This document shows, one piece after another, positions 13,094 to 24,953 of a stretch of DNA of 64,000 bases. The notes below the pieces were generated by a model. That model had not been told where the DNA came from and did not search any database. It saw nothing but the letters and a program-made list of their open reading frames with translations. Both the position numbers and the translations under genes were made by a program. The stretch's first letter is position 1; every line of letters begins with the position of its first letter. This DNA comes from Liolophura sinensis (lineage: Eukaryota; Mollusca; Polyplacophora; Chitonida; Chitonidae), in NCBI RefSeq assembly GCF_032854445.1, contig NC_088302.1, forward strand, positions 48,328,046 through 48,392,045, given 5' to 3'.

Positions 13094-16031
13094 CCGTTGG
13101 ATCAAACGTACAGTGGAGAACAACAAATACAGTATAGAAACCTCGTCTTTCCAGGGACAATTGATAAGTGAACATTTCCGGTATCAGTTAACTCATTGGA
13201 TGATTAGTTTGGTGTTGAGTTTAACGGCACAAAGTTTCCCCAAGATAAAAATTAAATACACGTCTGTGACCGGGACAGCGTGGCAACTGGAAAGACATCT
13301 AAACGAAACGTGAATGAGATTTAATAAACCATAAGATCTCCTAACTTCTAGTTGAATTAAGGGCAAGTGGGAAACTATGTTTGTCCGTGCTACGAAAGGC
13401 TATTTAGTCTCTATTCAGTCCCCATACATCTTCTTGGATCATTTTAAAATGCATACGCTTCCGCGAGATTCATCCGATCTGCGTTATTAACACAATAATA
13501 TTTGTTTTGTTACAAAAGTATATACATGTTTTATCTACCAAAAGCCATCAAACTCGTGAATTTGACGGACACAGGTCTATCTCACCAGCGTTTAGTTTTA
13601 ATATTACAACAGTTAAATATATTGGTTAGCACATCATTGGCGAGGCTGAGAGCTGGAATCGAGCTCAGGATGTAGGTCGGATACATTAAGAATGGCCGTG
13701 GTTTCTTTCAAACACAGCTTGGTTTTTCCCGTAATAAATTTTTTACCGCAGTCAAGCTATAAGTGAGTATCGCTTGAGCACAAGAATGAGAGCAAATGAA
13801 ATAAAACTCCGATAAAGTCATTAAAAATACTTGTTAATAAAGATTGTCGCTAAGACATCTTTAAATTCAATTTTAATTTTTCAGAAAAAAGACTAGTCAA
13901 CTGAAAGAAGCTAATGTGCATTGCATTACTCCCGGACTTACCTCCCTTGTGTGGTAACTTAGCCCAACACAACCGATGTAATAAAATAGATTGCCTTTAC
14001 ATGGTGATAACTGCATTACTGACAGTGTTTTTTTGCCACCCATGTAAGACATGCATGCAGTCATACACGTAGATTGAACTAGTTGTAGACGACTGATGTT
14101 AGTTTCTCAATAAATAATCAAATGTTTTGGCATATAGGTTGATGCTAAGACGGAGTTTTTCTGTCCACGCCTCAGCTCGCCCACTTTGATAAGCTTTTTC
14201 ACTTATACACATCGGTATTTTGAAGGTTTCTCTTTTACATGCTAATCAGTTATTTGAAGACAGCTGAAATCGACCGCATCGATGTCCCAGCTCGTAAATA
14301 TTCGAAAAATCCCAATGTTTTCGAACATTAAAAAAAAAACAGAAGAGCAGTGATCAGAATGCGAGAACCAACAGTTTTAACAAATGATTTCAGATGTGTT
14401 TATTTACTTTCTTTGTTTTAATTTTGTGGAACAAATCGGACAGAGCTGGGAGAGAACATCTGCGAGTAGACAAGTAGGTCAGTTGTACATGCATACGTGT
14501 GTGATAAATATTATAGAAAGACATACATAGGTAGGGCCTACATATATGTAATACAGTCTGTGGCAAATCCCCCACATCTCCGATACTACGATATATATTG
14601 CAAGTCAAGTGAAACCTGCTTTTGTCACAGCTGCACGTGTTTTCTTGACACTATTGTTAATAACACGACCTTACGACCTTAGCTATGGTTTTACACGCGC
14701 AGCGCTAAACGTCTTCTACATGATGGTTCTGAGACTGAAATTAAATGTCGGTATTTTCTGCAAAGTTTTAGAAATTTCAAATACATGTATGTATGAATGA
14801 CGTAGTTTTCATTTCACAGTTTCTATCAATAGGTTATAGATTGGTAAATAATGCTGGGCGCGTGGTGTTATATGAGCTTTTGTCATTCACAGGTGAATAT
14901 ATCCACTAAATCCATTCTTCAAAAAAAAAAAAACAAAAAAAAAACATAACTTTCTTTATATCCGTGCACTGTGTGAACCTAAATCTTCTGATACGTTCCC
15001 TCCCACCTGATTATTTCACAAATGTATATACTACTAAACTACAAAAGCAGGTCATGATGTTGCCAATGGAGGTGACACGACTTGTCTCCCCTCATTAACC
15101 CATTACCACATACTAGAGGGCGTTGTGAGAACAGAGGTCAAAATCATAAGGTAGGGCATTAAAGACCTAGAAGGTCTAAATATTTACCAGTATCATATAC
15201 ACCGGGCGATTGGAACTTCCCTAAGTTCTATGCGCAGGCTAAACAAACGCTATCTGGTTATGCACCCAGTCTAAGCTATATCTAGGGTCACCAGACTTAT
15301 CAATTCCTCGGTGCACGGGTTTGTTCGCCCAACCAGTTAACCATCTCGCACCGTCGCGTAGGAGAGAAGAGGAAATATATTAACAGTTGACGGCCACCAC
15401 GCCCAAATCACTTTTCCAGTGGACATTTGCTCAGTATGTGTGACATCATTCTGTTGAGGCCAACTGACGAAAGAGCGGAAATTTGGGGCCTACATTTATT
15501 TATTACCCTGTAACTATCGAAACATGCAACGACATAGCATTTATTTAGATTACGAGTAACGAGAAGTTAAATAGTATGAAGAGTTAATTTTAAGAATCAT
15601 TTAAACATAGTGATTGAAAATCGCGGGTGCTTTTCATCGGCGTATGACGAACAAGATATACAACTGATAAATAAAGTCTCAGCCATGTTCCACAAAGCAA
15701 TTTGCTTTTTGTGTCGACAAAATAAATATAATCAACTTTAGTAAGTTTGTCTTACCAAGAAATTCCATAGAAGAAATTATTTTCCAGAACTTTTTCAAAT
15801 TATTTTTAGCGCCTAAAAATCCATTAAAACTTACTGCGATAATCCTGAAGTAGTTCATCAGAAAATATTTGACATAAAATAACTATTTTCAAGATGTTCA
15901 GTAGGCAAATGAGGAAAACTCTTATGAATAAAGTGATGGGGCGTCACGAAAATGCCACCATATTCTATTCTACTTTAATTGGTTTCCTGTCTCAGCAAAA
16001 ATTATGAAAACAGAAATGAAAATAGTTCTGG
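13094..16031. other. Non-coding stretch, nothing recognised
   Basis: AT-rich sequence with short A runs (for example 14921-14944). I see no gene, RNA or clear repeat. The open frames are short and contradictory between strands. Confidence 0.4.
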
Positions 16032-16250
16032 GGACGATTCCTCAAAGCCACTTCTGACTTAAGTAAAAATTTGAAATACTTTCTTAAAGCTTAATTTTTT
16101 GGGGGCTTTAGAAATTAATATTTTGTCCACCTCATAAATATTATCTTAAGAAAAACGTATCCAAATTTTAACTTTCAGGACCAAAAACTAAGCATCGTAA
16201 GAGAATTTAAATTTTGGCTTAAGCCAGAAACGGCTTTGTGGAATCGGTCC
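16032..16250. mobile_element. MITE-like element with about 42-bp imperfect terminal inverted repeats
   Basis: The left end starts GGACGATTCCTCAAAGCC and runs through CTGACTTAAGTAAAAATTT. The right end is the near reverse complement, ending GGCTTTGTGGAATCGGTCC. The interior is AT-rich with no open frame. The size of about 219 bp and the structure fit a non-autonomous DNA transposon. The arms have diverged, so this is an older copy than the hairpin at 560. Confidence 0.7.
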
Positions 16251-16411
16251 ATGGCGACAGTTTTAGCCGGCCCTTTGAATGGCACTGACTTCCTCACATT
16301 CTTTATGTTCACTTTAAGATGATAATTTTTGCAGAACACTAATAACTGTACTTCTGTGTTTTGTGACCGATATTTAATAGCGTATATAATTCCCTTGGAA
16401 ATATTTGTATC

Positions 16412-16929
16412 TTAGACAGACGAAACTTTTGCTGGTTGCCACACTCCGAAGCACTGTTTTCGGTCCTCGAGATTTCTCTGTTTACAAATCAAATGTAAGT
16501 GGTTTGCGGTCAGTTTTTTGTGGAACATTTTGCATACGCTGAAGAAAATGTGGCCACTAATGATGTACAGGATACCAACGAGAAATTTACTCGTGCACTT
16601 GTGCAATGTTTACCATTAGAGTTATCCATGTTCAGTGAACATTCAGTTTCTATGCCCCTGCCTTCAAACAGCTGTTGGTTGTGTGCGATGATGGTATCTC
16701 TCCAAGTTTGGCAACAAAGAATTCTTTCACGAGGCGGGATTCCCTGGGGAGAAATGTTGGAATTTTTTATCGCATGGCAATCCCGCTCTCCCTCTGTTTC
16801 CAACCTGATTAAGTCAGCAGTAGACATCAGGTCACCAAAAACCATCTGTATGTAAAAGACGCCAAGAGGTTTGTAAACAAAACTGCAACCGTCGGACCAA
16901 TTAATGATGGACGGAAGTCTCGTCAACAA
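16412..16929. other. Overlapping open frames on both strands, not identified
   Basis: The minus strand is open for 139 codons (16510-16929) and the plus strand for 118 codons (16499-16855). These are the longest frames in the first 18 kb outside repeats. Neither translation resembles a family I know. No consistent splice context fixes either frame. One could be a decayed or lineage-specific exon, or both could be chance. Confidence 0.25.
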
Positions 16930-18596
16930 CGCATGTATTTTTCAAATAAGCCCCAGTTGCATGCTGGGGAAATAGTGAGCCAACCATTAAGAGTTAAGGG
17001 TTAATATCGATACAACTAGTGTATTTTTGCAATTCATTTTGTAGTTAGCTACAATGTACCTTGAATGAAGATATTTATAGCTGTAATTTAAAAAAAGGCA
17101 AATATACATGTATAACAAATCGTGGATTTATTGTTTGCTTATGAAAATTCTTGTCAGATTTATAATGTTTATTAATTATATATTATATTATAAGTATATA
17201 AAGAAGTATAGAAAAAGTATTCATTTAAAAAACATTGCCATTTGACTCTGAAGGGGTTTTTAAAAATGAATACATATTTCTTTAATGGAAAATATAAGAA
17301 TATTATCACCTGTGGTGAAAATCCCGTGGATAGAGAAAGAAGTTGTCCAGGTGGCACGAGTGCCACGAGATCCGCTCCACACGGTGGATGCAGTTAATTA
17401 TCCTGATCTTGCTTGCGGTAAAACGCTGAATAGTACTTGACTTTGTTTCCAGTTTAATTGGTGTGTTCTGGTGGTGTGCTGACGAATTGCTGACGAATCT
17501 GTTCCGGACACAGGTTAAGATTGGAAAGTTGAAAATGGAATAATGTCCTTGGCCATGAATCATTCACTGTCGTGTTTAATAGGTCTACAATTTCACTACA
17601 TGCTAAATTTTCTATGTTCTACCAAATCTTTCGTCCCTGTAACCATCACTACTGAGGAAGCTATCGCGGTTAGTGTTAAGAAAGGTGCAAGATGGTCGTA
17701 TCAGACTTCTATAGAATCCGGCGGAGGGACTTTTTTCACAAGGTCATAATCACAGTTTGCTGAGTGATGCACGATAAGGGAAACTCTCCGCCATGGAAGT
17801 CAGGCCAAACTGTATATTCCCACTGTGTGATTTATAAACGCGTAGATACACTTATACACACTAGCTTCTGTTGTACAGATTTTTCATAGAGAGAGTGTGA
17901 TGGGTTTTGGGCATATGGCCAAAACATTCATTTGGTACACTCCAAGGTTAAGTACATGTATATCAAAAGATGGTGTAGGTTTACAAAGTCAGTGGTTATT
18001 CTTTGGGATTGCATTAACCGCTTGCATTAACCGATGTGAATTTATAATGCTCCCACATTTGTATACTACTCGCAAAATCACAACGGGGCGCTCCAACCGG
18101 TAATCGCAAGGCCCATTTCCAAAACAACCCCAATTTTCCACTGGGATATGTAAGGAATAATATATAAGAGTAAAAGAGTGACGACTGTGGGTTCCGGAAT
18201 TTAGTATATCGTGCAGAAAGACAGTTAATTTAATCTCAGGACCAGAAATTCACAAAGATAATTCACCATACCACATCTATTTACGTGGTGTTCGAATTAC
18301 GGAAGACAAAGAGCAAAAACACCCATCGTGTCAAATGCCTTACACTCATTTCGTGAACTCCACAATCTCCGGGAACTGCCGAACTGTGCAATGTGTTATC
18401 CTTCAATCCCTTTTTAAACATTTGGAGATTAGGCTGTAATAAGGTTATTGTAAATGGCGGAACAATGTAATTCAATAGCACTGTTAGGAGCTGAAAGTCA
18501 CCTCGACCTAGCTTGCGTAATGTTATGGACTTACTCTTTCTAACTCCAGTATGGCTCTGTCCTTTTATTACTGTATTAATTAAGTCATCAACGGCA
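16930..18596. other. Non-coding stretch, nothing recognised
   Basis: AT-rich with a TAT-rich block near 17175-17205. No supported gene, RNA or repeat family. Confidence 0.4.
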
Positions 18597-18890
18597 TCGA
18601 ATGAATGAATGAATGCTTGAGGTTTAACGTCGTGCTTAACACTTTTCAGGCATATGACGACGAGGGGCCATTTGCTGTGTGTACATATACTGTGTCTTCT
18701 TGTGGCAGGGTAAGTCCATGCCGCCAAAGTTCACTTTTCAAGACACCAGACAAGACACCTAGTCACATTACACTGACACCGGTTCAACCAGTCTTGTTTT
18801 CTTGGTGAGAGCTGAGCGCCAAGCGAGTCAGCAATAAGTACCATTTTTAAAGTCTTTAGTATGAGGCGGACGCTCTGCAACTGCATCGAA
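18597..18890 (-). mobile_element. tRNA-derived SINE, family B, reverse copy
   Basis: Read on the minus strand, the A-box-like stretch TTGCAGAGCGTCCGCCTCAT begins near 18885. The body ends with the family's GTTAAACCTCAAGCATTC and a CATT tail at 18597-18615. The middle has diverged. An open minus-strand frame across this copy (18281-18727) is therefore not evidence of a gene. Confidence 0.75.
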
Positions 18891-19337
18891 TGCAACTTTA
18901 ATACTGTGTTTAATACACAAGATGATATAAAATGTGCCTGGATTACTCGATAAAAATATTTTATTTATTTAGCACTGATGTTTTTATTCGTAGTAAAACA
19001 TCCATTGGATTGTACATGTGGAAGTATAGGCAAATTAAGCAAAGCCAAACAAAACCAAGATATACTACGGATACAGAGGGGTGGACTGTGCGGAAAATCT
19101 GAGCTGTGATTTAACATAATTTCTTCTTACTGCAGATCACCAAAACATCTTTTCAGATCATTCTTTTGTCGGTAATGGATTGATCTCCATACATGTTTCT
19201 GTAATATCTGTGGATCTGACAAACCGCGATCAGACGTCGTACTAAAACGGACACAGCTGTCTGAAATCATTTGTAACTTTTCTGTGGAAAATTCCTTCTA
19301 AATGGATGAGATGTTTGACAAAATTTTCTTAGTGATT

Positions 19338-19415
19338 GATGTTACAACGCCGTATTCAAGAATTCTTCCCTCGTGTGCGGCTCTGGTCAGGTGGATGCTT
19401 GGAGAAAACTGGAGT
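19338..19415 (-). mobile_element. Decayed fragment of SINE family A
   Basis: The plus strand reads ACGCCGTATTCAAGAATTCTT, then a GGTGGATGCTTGGAGAAAAC block. This matches the reverse of the family A 3' end. Only about 80 bp is recognisable. Confidence 0.5.
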
Positions 19416-20395
19416 TACAGTTGTAAGCATATAGCCCTGTTTAGAGTGGATAAAATTGAACGACTGTTGGGCTATGACGAGCAAGACAGTGAACCTATAC
19501 TTACCTCTACATGGAGATGATGGTCGTGTGCCCGTTTCTCGTATGTCCTATGCGGGCTTTCTTCTGCTCTTGCATAGACAGTACCGGAGAGGGTCTTCAG
19601 TGCTACATATATACACGCACATGTAAGGCTATGATCTCGGTTTAAAATACCCCAGCTTTGTAGAACTGTATATTTCTGACGAAAACATGTGTGCATTAAG
19701 AAACGGTTTTAGGACTGTGTATACCTGCCCCGACATATTTTATTTGAACCACAGCCTTTCGTTTATCAGCACTCACCAGTAAAATCTGTTTTCTTTGATC
19801 TTTATTGTCACGGGTTATTTGAAGGTGCTATAGAAGAGGTGAGTGGGCAAACCGTAAGCTCGGAGGCTTCGCGACACAGCATTAACCCTTCGGTCTCAAG
19901 TTTCATGTGTTTTATTGCCTTATGTCGTGGCTTTACAAGTTAAAACGGTGCAAACGTATAATGCTGTAGGTACACCTTGTTGGGTCATAGAGAGTCTATG
20001 GGCCTATATACAGGCCGTGATGTGGAATATCTCAGCGTTTGTTTTTTAAACGGCTTTCGTGAAGCAGATGCTCTTTCACCCACAGGGCTACTAACTTGAC
20101 ATGCAAATAATTTTATCTATATGTAATTAACCCGAGACCCGAAAAGGTGAACTAGATGTTTAATTTAGCGATACCTATTCTTAGTTTATATATTGTATAG
20201 CACCCGGCTCTATACTTAGAAATGCCGAAGTATACAGTTTTCAGAGTCTTAGGCACATGAAAAGGTACTATCTACTAAAAGGTACAAACGCTAAAAAAGA
20301 AAAAGAGGGAGCGCAGGACCAGCTTACAGCTCCCATGGAATTTGGGCTCTTGTTTTGACGGCTATTTTCGTCGATGTCACCACAGCAGGGTACTT

Positions 20396-20946
20396 AATTT
20401 CATTTCATTTAATGCTTTATTTATTTATAGAGGATTTCCCACAGCCAGTGGCCACGAGGGGTTTTCGTCAACAAGATTATTTACACTTAATTACAACATT
20501 TGAAAAATGGTATTTGGAAAATAATATCTGCTAACTTACAATTATATAGTAATAAAATAAAATGAAGTAAGCGGAAGATTAAGTCTTACAGATATTCAAC
20601 ATAAAAAAAAATTATGATCGATTACGTATTAAATGGTTAAATCTTAGTTTGGAATAAATAAAAGAGTATTGTCTACATAAGTAAATGTAAATGTACATAC
20701 ATGCATGTTTGCATATAAGGTAAAATGTAATACCATTTGCGAACATCATTTGTATTAATGGTTGAATCTGTTGGTGACCGGGACGTAATTGTGGATTGTT
20801 TGAAATAATTTAATGTTATCTAAGAGTTCCAAATCTTTAGATCCAAAGAGTAACACTTTAAATAGGTACTTGGAAGTGAGTGAATCAGCCAAAAGTAAAG
20901 ACTGGTGAACTCCTGGATACAGGATTTTTGCAATGTCTACAAGCAT
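20396..20946 (-). mobile_element. 3' end of a LINE-like retrotransposon, 5'-truncated
   Basis: On the minus strand, an open frame (20946-20755) ends with LLFGSKDLELLDNIKLF, then VPVTNRFNH and a stop. This pattern resembles, from memory, the last residues of animal non-LTR reverse transcriptase proteins. About 340 bp of 3' UTR-like sequence follows. It includes GTGGCCACTGGCTGTGGG and CTCTATAAATAAATAAAGC, and ends in an AAATG-type tail at about 20396-20412. The rest of the element is missing. The family is not determined. Confidence 0.45.
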
Positions 20947-21444
20947 ATGCTTTCCTAGGACTTACTTTTCTTAGTCATTGACCGCTGATGCCTTAGGAAA
21001 ACTGTACCTTAAAGCCATATTCACGCCCCAAGAAGAAAGTTGAGAAGCCTTTTTGTAGTTTTATATGTAGAAGCAATCACATACTCTGTATTATGAAGCA
21101 GAAACCATGCGTCTCGTGTATCTTTTAATTCAATGTTTAATTATATCCGAATACACTAAAACTCGAGTGACTGTGCTTTTACTACTCTAAAACGAGGGAT
21201 TAAAATACTACGGGTTTATGCTTCATGTAACATGTTTTAAGACAAACGAAGCATTTTCAGATGCACCTTTCCTTGGTACGTATACATATTGGCATCAGCC
21301 AAACCGCACTCGTGCTAAACGGCCTCAGATCGACCCGTTTCAAAAAGCGATTTCGTGGTTAGCCTGAAACTGTAAACCAAATTCTTAAATATATTCATTA
21401 TATCGAAAAATATTTTGACCGCTGATTCTATTCTGTAACGATAC

Positions 21445-21516
21445 AATTTCAGTCAAGTTTGAGCATCCAATTTCAGTCAAGTTTGAGCATCCAATTTCAG
21501 TCAAGTTTGAGTATCC
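21445..21516. repeat. 24-bp tandem repeat, three copies
   Basis: The unit AATTTCAGTCAAGTTTGAGC plus ATCC occurs three times in a row. The third copy differs by one base in the recognisable part. Confidence 0.9.
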
Positions 21517-21585
21517 ACTTTCAAATATTTGCTTCATAAATTAAGAACATTATTCTTATTTCTTTAAAGATTAAATAATATCTGA

Positions 21586-21703
21586 TTATTTATTTCTTTA
21601 AAGTTTTACGCCGTAGTCAAGAATACTTCACTTAAGAACATTATGGTAGGAGAAAACAGGGCAAAGCACGGGGAAACACACGACGATCCGCAAGTTGCTG
21701 GTA
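21586..21703 (-). mobile_element. SINE family A fragment
   Basis: The plus strand reads GTTTTACGCCGTAGTCAAGA, then AGGAGAAAACAGGGCAAAGC and GACGATCCGCAAGTTGCTGG. This is the reverse of the family A 3' half. The tRNA head is absent. Confidence 0.7.
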
Positions 21704-22157
21704 TATCTTTAGATGGACGATACAGAAGGTTCAAGGTTTGAACTATTTTTTCCAAAATGGCTTTATGAAACAGGTCTCTAGAGCTTCCACCCTAAAATGG
21801 GATCCACCCCCACTGTCTTCGCTGAGGCGGTGACACTGATATTTCATATGCCCATCTGGCTTTACCAAATTAAGAGTTCCTATATCATGTGCTCAACAGT
21901 GTAAATTTTGAATAGAAGCACAATACATTGCCATGCTTGGTCAGCTCAGGTCCTGCAGAGACAGCTTATACAGTAAAATGGACTTTCAAGTCATGTCTAC
22001 TATTGTTGATTTAGGCCTTTCAAGGTTTCTGAATGTGTGGCCAACCATTAATCCATGAAATGTTACCTGTATAGATTTATGGCCTTGACGATTCCTACTA
22101 TCAAACATGGGAAAATCTCGCCACAGTAAATAGCCACCAAAGAGGCTAGAGGTTGTT

Positions 22158-22500
22158 TATTCATCGTGTTGAATGGATATATGAACAGTTGCAATCAAAG
22201 CGCAACTGAGATACATATTTTATTACCAACACCTTATACAGTACAATGGTACGCAATATAAACACTGATTTCACTCATTCGCCTAGAGCATACCTTTGCG
22301 TTTTTCCAACATTATTGAAAATTGTCAACTGCTTCTCTTTGTATGATTCCGTCGAAATTTCCTTGTGTATTTAAATTCCTTAGTTCTTTGGTGATTTGTG
22401 TTAGACGCCCTTATGAGAATTGGACTTGAGGTTATTGACCTGGAACGTTCATATTGGTTGACCGCTGGTATACGAATGTTCGTTTCGAGGCAAAGATACA
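22158..22500 (+). repeat. Dispersed repeat family R1, copy 2 (most complete)
   Basis: It begins TTCATCGTGTTGAATGGATA, continues with GAACAGTTGCAATCAAAGCG and ATACATATTTTATTA, then carries all the blocks of copy 1. It ends near GAGGCAAAGATAC. I used it as the reference for the family. No terminal repeats, tRNA boxes or open frame are visible. Confidence 0.75.
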
Positions 22501-22940
22501 AATAGGTAGACGTCTACATACCTTGAAATAAAGTGATACAAAGAGCTTTAATGGAAAAACTGTCGTGAAGATTTTTTCTTACAATCTTGTATGGATTTGC
22601 ATGGATGGCAGTAATTGTACATGTAACTCTTGATTCTTATTTATTTGGGCGCATATATGCTCAACACAATAATCAAGGCAGCACAACAAAATTCTTCGAG
22701 CGAATACTTTGTAGACACATAGGGAATGAAAGGGGGTGATTTATCTTCTGATATAACGGAGTATATTGTACATATGAGGGTCAGTAGGTTCCTATAGATC
22801 TGGCCCAATTGAAGAGACGTTTCACCTTAATAAATAAGGCTTTGTTCAATGGAGACACCTAGGTCAATATAGGAATCGAGTTTATAATGGTATGACTGAT
22901 TAATTTGTGTATTATATAACGACCGATGTGATCAAGTTTT

Positions 22941-22942
<2 letters not shown>

Positions 22943-23012
<70 letters not shown>
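22943..23012. repeat. (AT)n microsatellite adjoining a SINE
   Basis: About 35 AT dinucleotides directly abut the 3' end of the minus-strand SINE at 23013-23172. It probably grew from the element's tail. Confidence 0.95.
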
Positions 23013-23016
<4 letters not shown>

Positions 23017-23172
23017 AGCCAGGTTTATGGAAGGAGGAAACCACAGTGCCAGGACTAAACCACCGAGCTTCCTCTTGTACATGACAAGGCCACAGGCGAA
23101 ACAGCGAGAACGGGATTCGAACACGCGACATCAATGGTCAAAAGTCATCTCTGCCAACTGAACCCCCTTAGT
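23013..23172 (-). mobile_element. tRNA-derived SINE, family C
   Basis: On the minus strand, an A-box-like GGTTCAGTTGGCAGAGATGA lies at about 23147-23166. A B-box-like GTGTTCGAATCCCG lies at 23112-23125. A unique body of about 100 bp follows and runs into the TA microsatellite. The spacing and order of the two boxes fit an RNA polymerase III promoter. No other copy of this body was noticed in the window. Confidence 0.75.
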
Positions 23173-24928
23173 GTGTCTTTATGTGGATGGTCAGGGAACA
23201 GGAAGAGGGGGTGAAAGGGTGTATGTACGGTGGGGGGAGGAGGTGGAGATTATAAGCCTTGCTGTGAAAAAGTTCTCACCTGCACGTTCTACCAGAGTTG
23301 ATGGGCTTTGGTCGTACCCGCGAGACAGTAGGGAACAAGGGACACAACTCTGCAAAGAACTCTTCGCACAGTTGTAGCGCGCTGAGGATGACAACATTTT
23401 GACATATTGACAAATTAACTTTCAGCGCTGTTCGCGATCTGCGTGAGTATTTTACGACAATACATTTGAGTTTGCTGTCCAGCGGTGTAAACCACAGTAT
23501 TTCGTAACAATGGCATTTATTAAATGTGGATAACAATGGCATTTCATTGCGATGATGATGGGATATTTTGCCTTTGTTAGTTGTTGTTGTTGTTGTTCAG
23601 TTCTACCTTATGCATCCATGGGTGGATGATGAATCCAGATGATGACCGTAGATGATTTGTCATACCAAACCTGTTGATAAACTTTCTGTCCCAGTTTCAC
23701 TGTTCTTTCATGAGGTTACGAATTTATGATACGTAAAGGGCAGTTGTTGAACCCCTTCCCAGATGTTTATTGTGAAAAGCTGGTTTTTCAATAAATTAAC
23801 ATCATTCAATCACGTGACAGCAACCTGAACTTTAAATTTCCCGGATAAAGATTATGTTGTGGATACAGCTGTTTTAGTCCAAGACTGTTCTGACGTTAGA
23901 CTTGGCAGAATTTTGTTTGGCCAAATATGGTCCCAAACCAACGTCAGAGCGTGCTAAATTTAAAAACCTGATGTAGTTGCATCAAAAGTTGAGACCCATC
24001 CAATACTTCTCCATCGCCTTAAGCTTGCAGACACCACAGCCAGTCGTATTGATCCTATAGGCTCAGTCATGTATGTGTAGTATGCACAAAGAAGGACAAG
24101 GTTGGAAACAAATTTCTTGGTGTCTTGCAAGTCTCACACTGCCAGTAGTTTGCCAAAAATATCAACAGTGTGGGAAGAATCCATTAATCCAGACATCAAC
24201 ATGTAGATTAATGATTTATCTGGACACAGTACCATATCAACCAAGTTTGAACGTCAGGCTTCAAATATTTTTTTTTTTTCTTTTCTGTCTATTCTATCCG
24301 GTAACATGACATAGGTTGATATTATAGAGTAGACAGAAGACAATGGTGCTGTGTCCAGATAAATCACTGTAACTGTGACCCATGTATTGAAATCCTTCAA
24401 CCATTACACTGGTGCCGTGACCATGGGCGTGTCATGGGAGAGGGGATGGATTTAAGTGGGGAGCCGTGTAAGGGGAGCAGCTTTCCAGTGCTGATACTAG
24501 CAGTAGCTGGTAAGAATTTCATTTTAGCCCAGTTCGTATAGCACTGACTGCAGAGACCCAAGTTTGCATCCTTGTGTGGCCCGCGTATATGAAATCCTTA
24601 ACCATTACATCACTAATCTACTTGCTGACATTTCGATGACTTCTGTTTACATAGTGGATAATTCCCACAGTCTGTTGGTGGCATAAGGCGAACATGACAC
24701 CACAAAGTGCAGTTGAGTGTAAAACTAACAGAGAAATGCTTTGTTTCTAAAATCTGTGAAACTTTCTTTGCAACCTTGTCCTTCTTTATATATACAGTAT
24801 ACATATATATATATATATATATTAGTATGGCCAGGCCTGTTGGATTGATTATTTGCCTACATTATGTGTAGTTGTGTATTTGTTTATCTACATGTTTCTC
24901 TTTTGTGTTTTTTTTTTTCTTTTCCCAG
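23173..24928. other. Upstream region and probable 5' intron of the ASB-like gene
   Basis: No coding exon is seen. The coding exon of the ASB-like gene starts right after a strong pyrimidine tract and CCCAG acceptor at 24928, so an upstream non-coding exon is expected. One candidate donor is GTGAGT near 23441, after CGCGATCTGC, but this is a guess. An inverted repeat (24212-24366) also lies here. Confidence 0.4.
24212..24366. repeat. Inverted repeat with 23-nt arms
   Basis: The left arm (24212-24234) starts TGATTTATCTGGACACAG. The right arm (24344-24366) is its reverse complement with one mismatch. A second inner pair is ATATCAACC/GGTTGATAT (24235-24243 and 24314-24322). It could be a small foldback element or a hairpin in the 5' intron. 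Confidence 0.7.
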
Positions 24929-24953
24929 GAGATTTTGTCAAATTAACATTGCA

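Larger units (their letters stand above)
20947..22157. other. Non-coding stretch with small repeats
   Basis: It contains a three-copy 24-bp tandem repeat (21445-21516) and a SINE family A fragment (21586-21703). I see nothing else. Confidence 0.4.

Noticed and set aside
18281-18727. 148-codon minus-strand open frame
   Set aside because: It runs across the reverse copy of SINE family B and has no recognisable protein similarity.
23112-23166. Possible tRNA gene on the minus strand
   Set aside because: Good A and B boxes are present, but the sequence continues into a SINE body and a TA tail without a tRNA acceptor end.
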